From contig JBBEBQ010000010.1 of assembly GCA_040882285.1 (NCBI GenBank), forward strand, positions 1 through 64,000: DNA of 64,000 bases, written 5' to 3'. The stretch is from Gemmatimonadaceae bacterium. GTDB lineage: Bacteria; Gemmatimonadota; Gemmatimonadetes; Gemmatimonadales; Gemmatimonadaceae. Position 1 is the first letter of the stretch. Each line of letters opens with the position of its first letter. The translations under genes were made by a program, and so were the position numbers. Shown piece after piece: positions 61,440-64,000 of this stretch. Below the pieces are notes generated by a model. It ran no database searches, was not told the origin of the DNA, and saw only the letters and a list, made by a program, of their open reading frames with translations.

Positions 61440-62209
61440 AGCCTGTACTCCGCGCTCGACCTGATATCATCGATCGGTTTGATCTCGTCGGCGAGCACCT
61501 TCACCCCCTGATCGATTCCCGCGCCGGACGCTAGTGCTCTCTCCGTCAGAGGAACTCGCACCACCGTCGGCGCGACGCTGCCGAACGCGATGCGCGGGGC
61601 GGAAGACCGCACGCCGGCCATGACGATCTTCGAGATCGCCTGCGCCGCGCGCGTCCCGACTTTACGGAACCACTGCTTTCCTTCTACCGGCGGTATCTCG
61701 ATCGCGACGATCAGCTCGTCCGGACGCATCACCGTGGCGCGATAGCCCGTGTAATACTGCGCGAGCGGCACGCGCCGCTCGCCGTCGGCGCTCCGCAGCA
61801 CCACCACCGCGTCAGCGGCGGCGAGCACCGGCAGCGAATCGCCGGCGGGTGAGCCGTTGGCGATGTTGCCACCCACCGTCCCGCGGTTCTGTATCTGCAC
61901 GCCCCCGACCTGCCGCGCCGCTTCCACCAGCATCGGCAGCCGCTGCGTTACGAGCGGCGACCGGATCAACGAGGTATACGTCGCCAGCGCGCCGAGCACG
62001 AGCGTGTCGCCGCGCTCCGAGATCCCGCGCAGCTCGTCCACCGACCAGATATCGAGAAAGCGTGTCTGCTCCAGCGTCCCGAAATTCAGCGCCACGTACA
62101 GATCGGTCGCGCCGGCCACCGGAGTTCGCCGCTCGTCGCGCAGAATTCGCAGCGCGTCGTCGAGAGAAGCCGCGCTGCGCATGTCCAACCCCGAGACCGC
62201 CGCTCTCAC
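61391..62209 (-). CDS. Xanthine dehydrogenase FAD-binding subunit
   Basis: FAD subunit of the molybdenum hydroxylase that converts hypoxanthine/xanthine to urate. The 272-residue protein has the FAD motifs VAGATDLYVALN and GGVQIQNRGTVGGNIANGSPAGD, with the C-terminal domain KVGTRAAQAISKIV. GTG at 62209 overlaps the stop of the iron-sulfur subunit gene (GTGA). Confidence 0.92.
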   Translation of the reverse strand: MRAAVSGLDMRSAASLDDALRILRDERRTPVAGATDLYVALNFGTLEQTRFLDIWSVDELRGISERGDTLVLGALATYTSLIRSPLVTQRLPMLVEAARQVGGVQIQNRGTVGGNIANGSPAGDSLPVLAAADAVVVLRSADGERRVPLAQYYTGYRATVMRPDELIVAIEIPPVEGKQWFRKVGTRAAQAISKIVMAGVRSSAPRIAFGSVAPTVVRVPLTERALASGAGIDQGVKVLADEIKPIDDIRSSAEYRLQVAKNLLRRFWLETA

Positions 62210-62669
62210 GCCACCACCGCGTCGCCTGCGCCCTCATCGAGCGGCATCCCGCGCCACTTGAGCACGGCGCGATAGATGGCCGCGTAGCCGGTACAGCGGC
62301 AGAGATTCCCCGCGAGAGCGGTACGCACATCGTCGAGCGTCGGCGCCGGGCCGAGCGTGAGAGCCGCCATGATCATCCCCGGCGTGCAGATGCCGCACTG
62401 CGCGCCGACCTCGTCCATGAACAGCTTCTGCAACGGATGCTCGCCGTTCAGCCCCTCGATCGTGGTCACCTCGGCGCCCGCCACCTGCGAGACAGGAACG
62501 ATGCAGGAGCACACGGGCTCTCCATTTATGAGCACGGTGCACGCGCCGCACTCGCCCTCGCCGCATCCTTCCTTGGTGCCGGTGAGCCCGCACTCCTCAC
62601 GCAGCACGTCGATCAGACGCGTCGCGGGATTCACGCCGATTTCGCGTATCTCTCCGTTGAGCATGAGCT

Positions 62670-62673
<4 letters not shown>
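62206..62673 (-). CDS. Xanthine dehydrogenase [2Fe-2S] subunit
   Basis: Electron-transfer subunit with two [2Fe-2S] clusters. The 155-residue protein has the N-terminal plant-type ferredoxin ligands CGEGECGACTVLINGEPVC and the C-terminal ligands QCGICTPGM and NLCRCTGY. GTG 62673 overlaps the molybdenum-subunit stop (GTGA), and its own stop overlaps the FAD-subunit start. The three subunits are translated as a unit. Confidence 0.93.

Positions 62674-64000
<1,327 letters not shown>

Overview
The window is gene-dense, GC-rich bacterial chromosome with no rRNA, tRNA, phage, insertion sequence or CRISPR array that I can see. No gap between genes exceeds about 300 bases. The content suggests a member of the Gemmatimonadota or a similar aerobic soil or aquatic heterotroph. 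The reasons are many small lipoproteins, Ig-like/PPC surface proteins, secreted S9 and M14 peptidases, a kinase with a 2TM segment, a long-form IspH and a fused E1 alpha-beta dehydrogenase. This placement is an inference from gene families, not from a marker tree.

Layout. 0-9.4 kb: ispH, an S66 carboxypeptidase, a small CDF transporter, gmhA, a DEIH-box helicase with a Gly/Arg-rich tail, two related small secreted proteins, pfkA, and a very small SelW/Rdx gene whose CxxU motif contains an in-frame TGA. 9.5-17.4 kb: an orphan pseudopilin, two alpha/beta hydrolases, a DUF4015-type lipoprotein, and a Ser/Thr kinase translationally coupled to a partner sharing its C-terminal domain. 17.7-29.8 kb: lon, a BIG2/PPC lipoprotein, a class A PBP divergent from nadE, an arylsulfotransferase-like lipoprotein, and the E1 alpha-beta fusion. 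29.8-41.4 kb: an amidohydrolase, a degenerate reading frame, TerC, a thioredoxin-like ferredoxin, OsmC, rsgA, and a run of proline dehydrogenase, M14 and S9 peptidases suited to peptide and proline use. 41.4-54.2 kb: fadJ/fadI, glpD, greA, a LOG-family protein, a phosphodiesterase, queG, and a coupled ADH-CsaA-MFS unit.

54.3-64 kb is a purine-degradation island. Rightward genes encode a guanine-type deaminase, an HpcH/HpaI-type enzyme and a membrane urate hydroxylase with a C-terminal cytochrome c. Leftward genes encode hydroxyisourate hydrolase, OHCU decarboxylase, allantoicase, allantoinase and the three xanthine dehydrogenase subunits; the last runs off the window. Together they convert guanine/xanthine through urate and allantoin to ureidoglycolate.

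Non-coding signals. Intergenic spaces carry long hairpins built from short tandem units. One family uses the heptamers GTGACTA/GTGATTA, which place stops in every frame; five genes end inside such repeat elements (four in heptamer arrays, one in a related hairpin). A second family has unrelated 24-25 bp arms around a 40-nt loop with a conserved core, at 6.6 and 46.5 kb. These, with the probable selenoprotein, are the most unusual features here.
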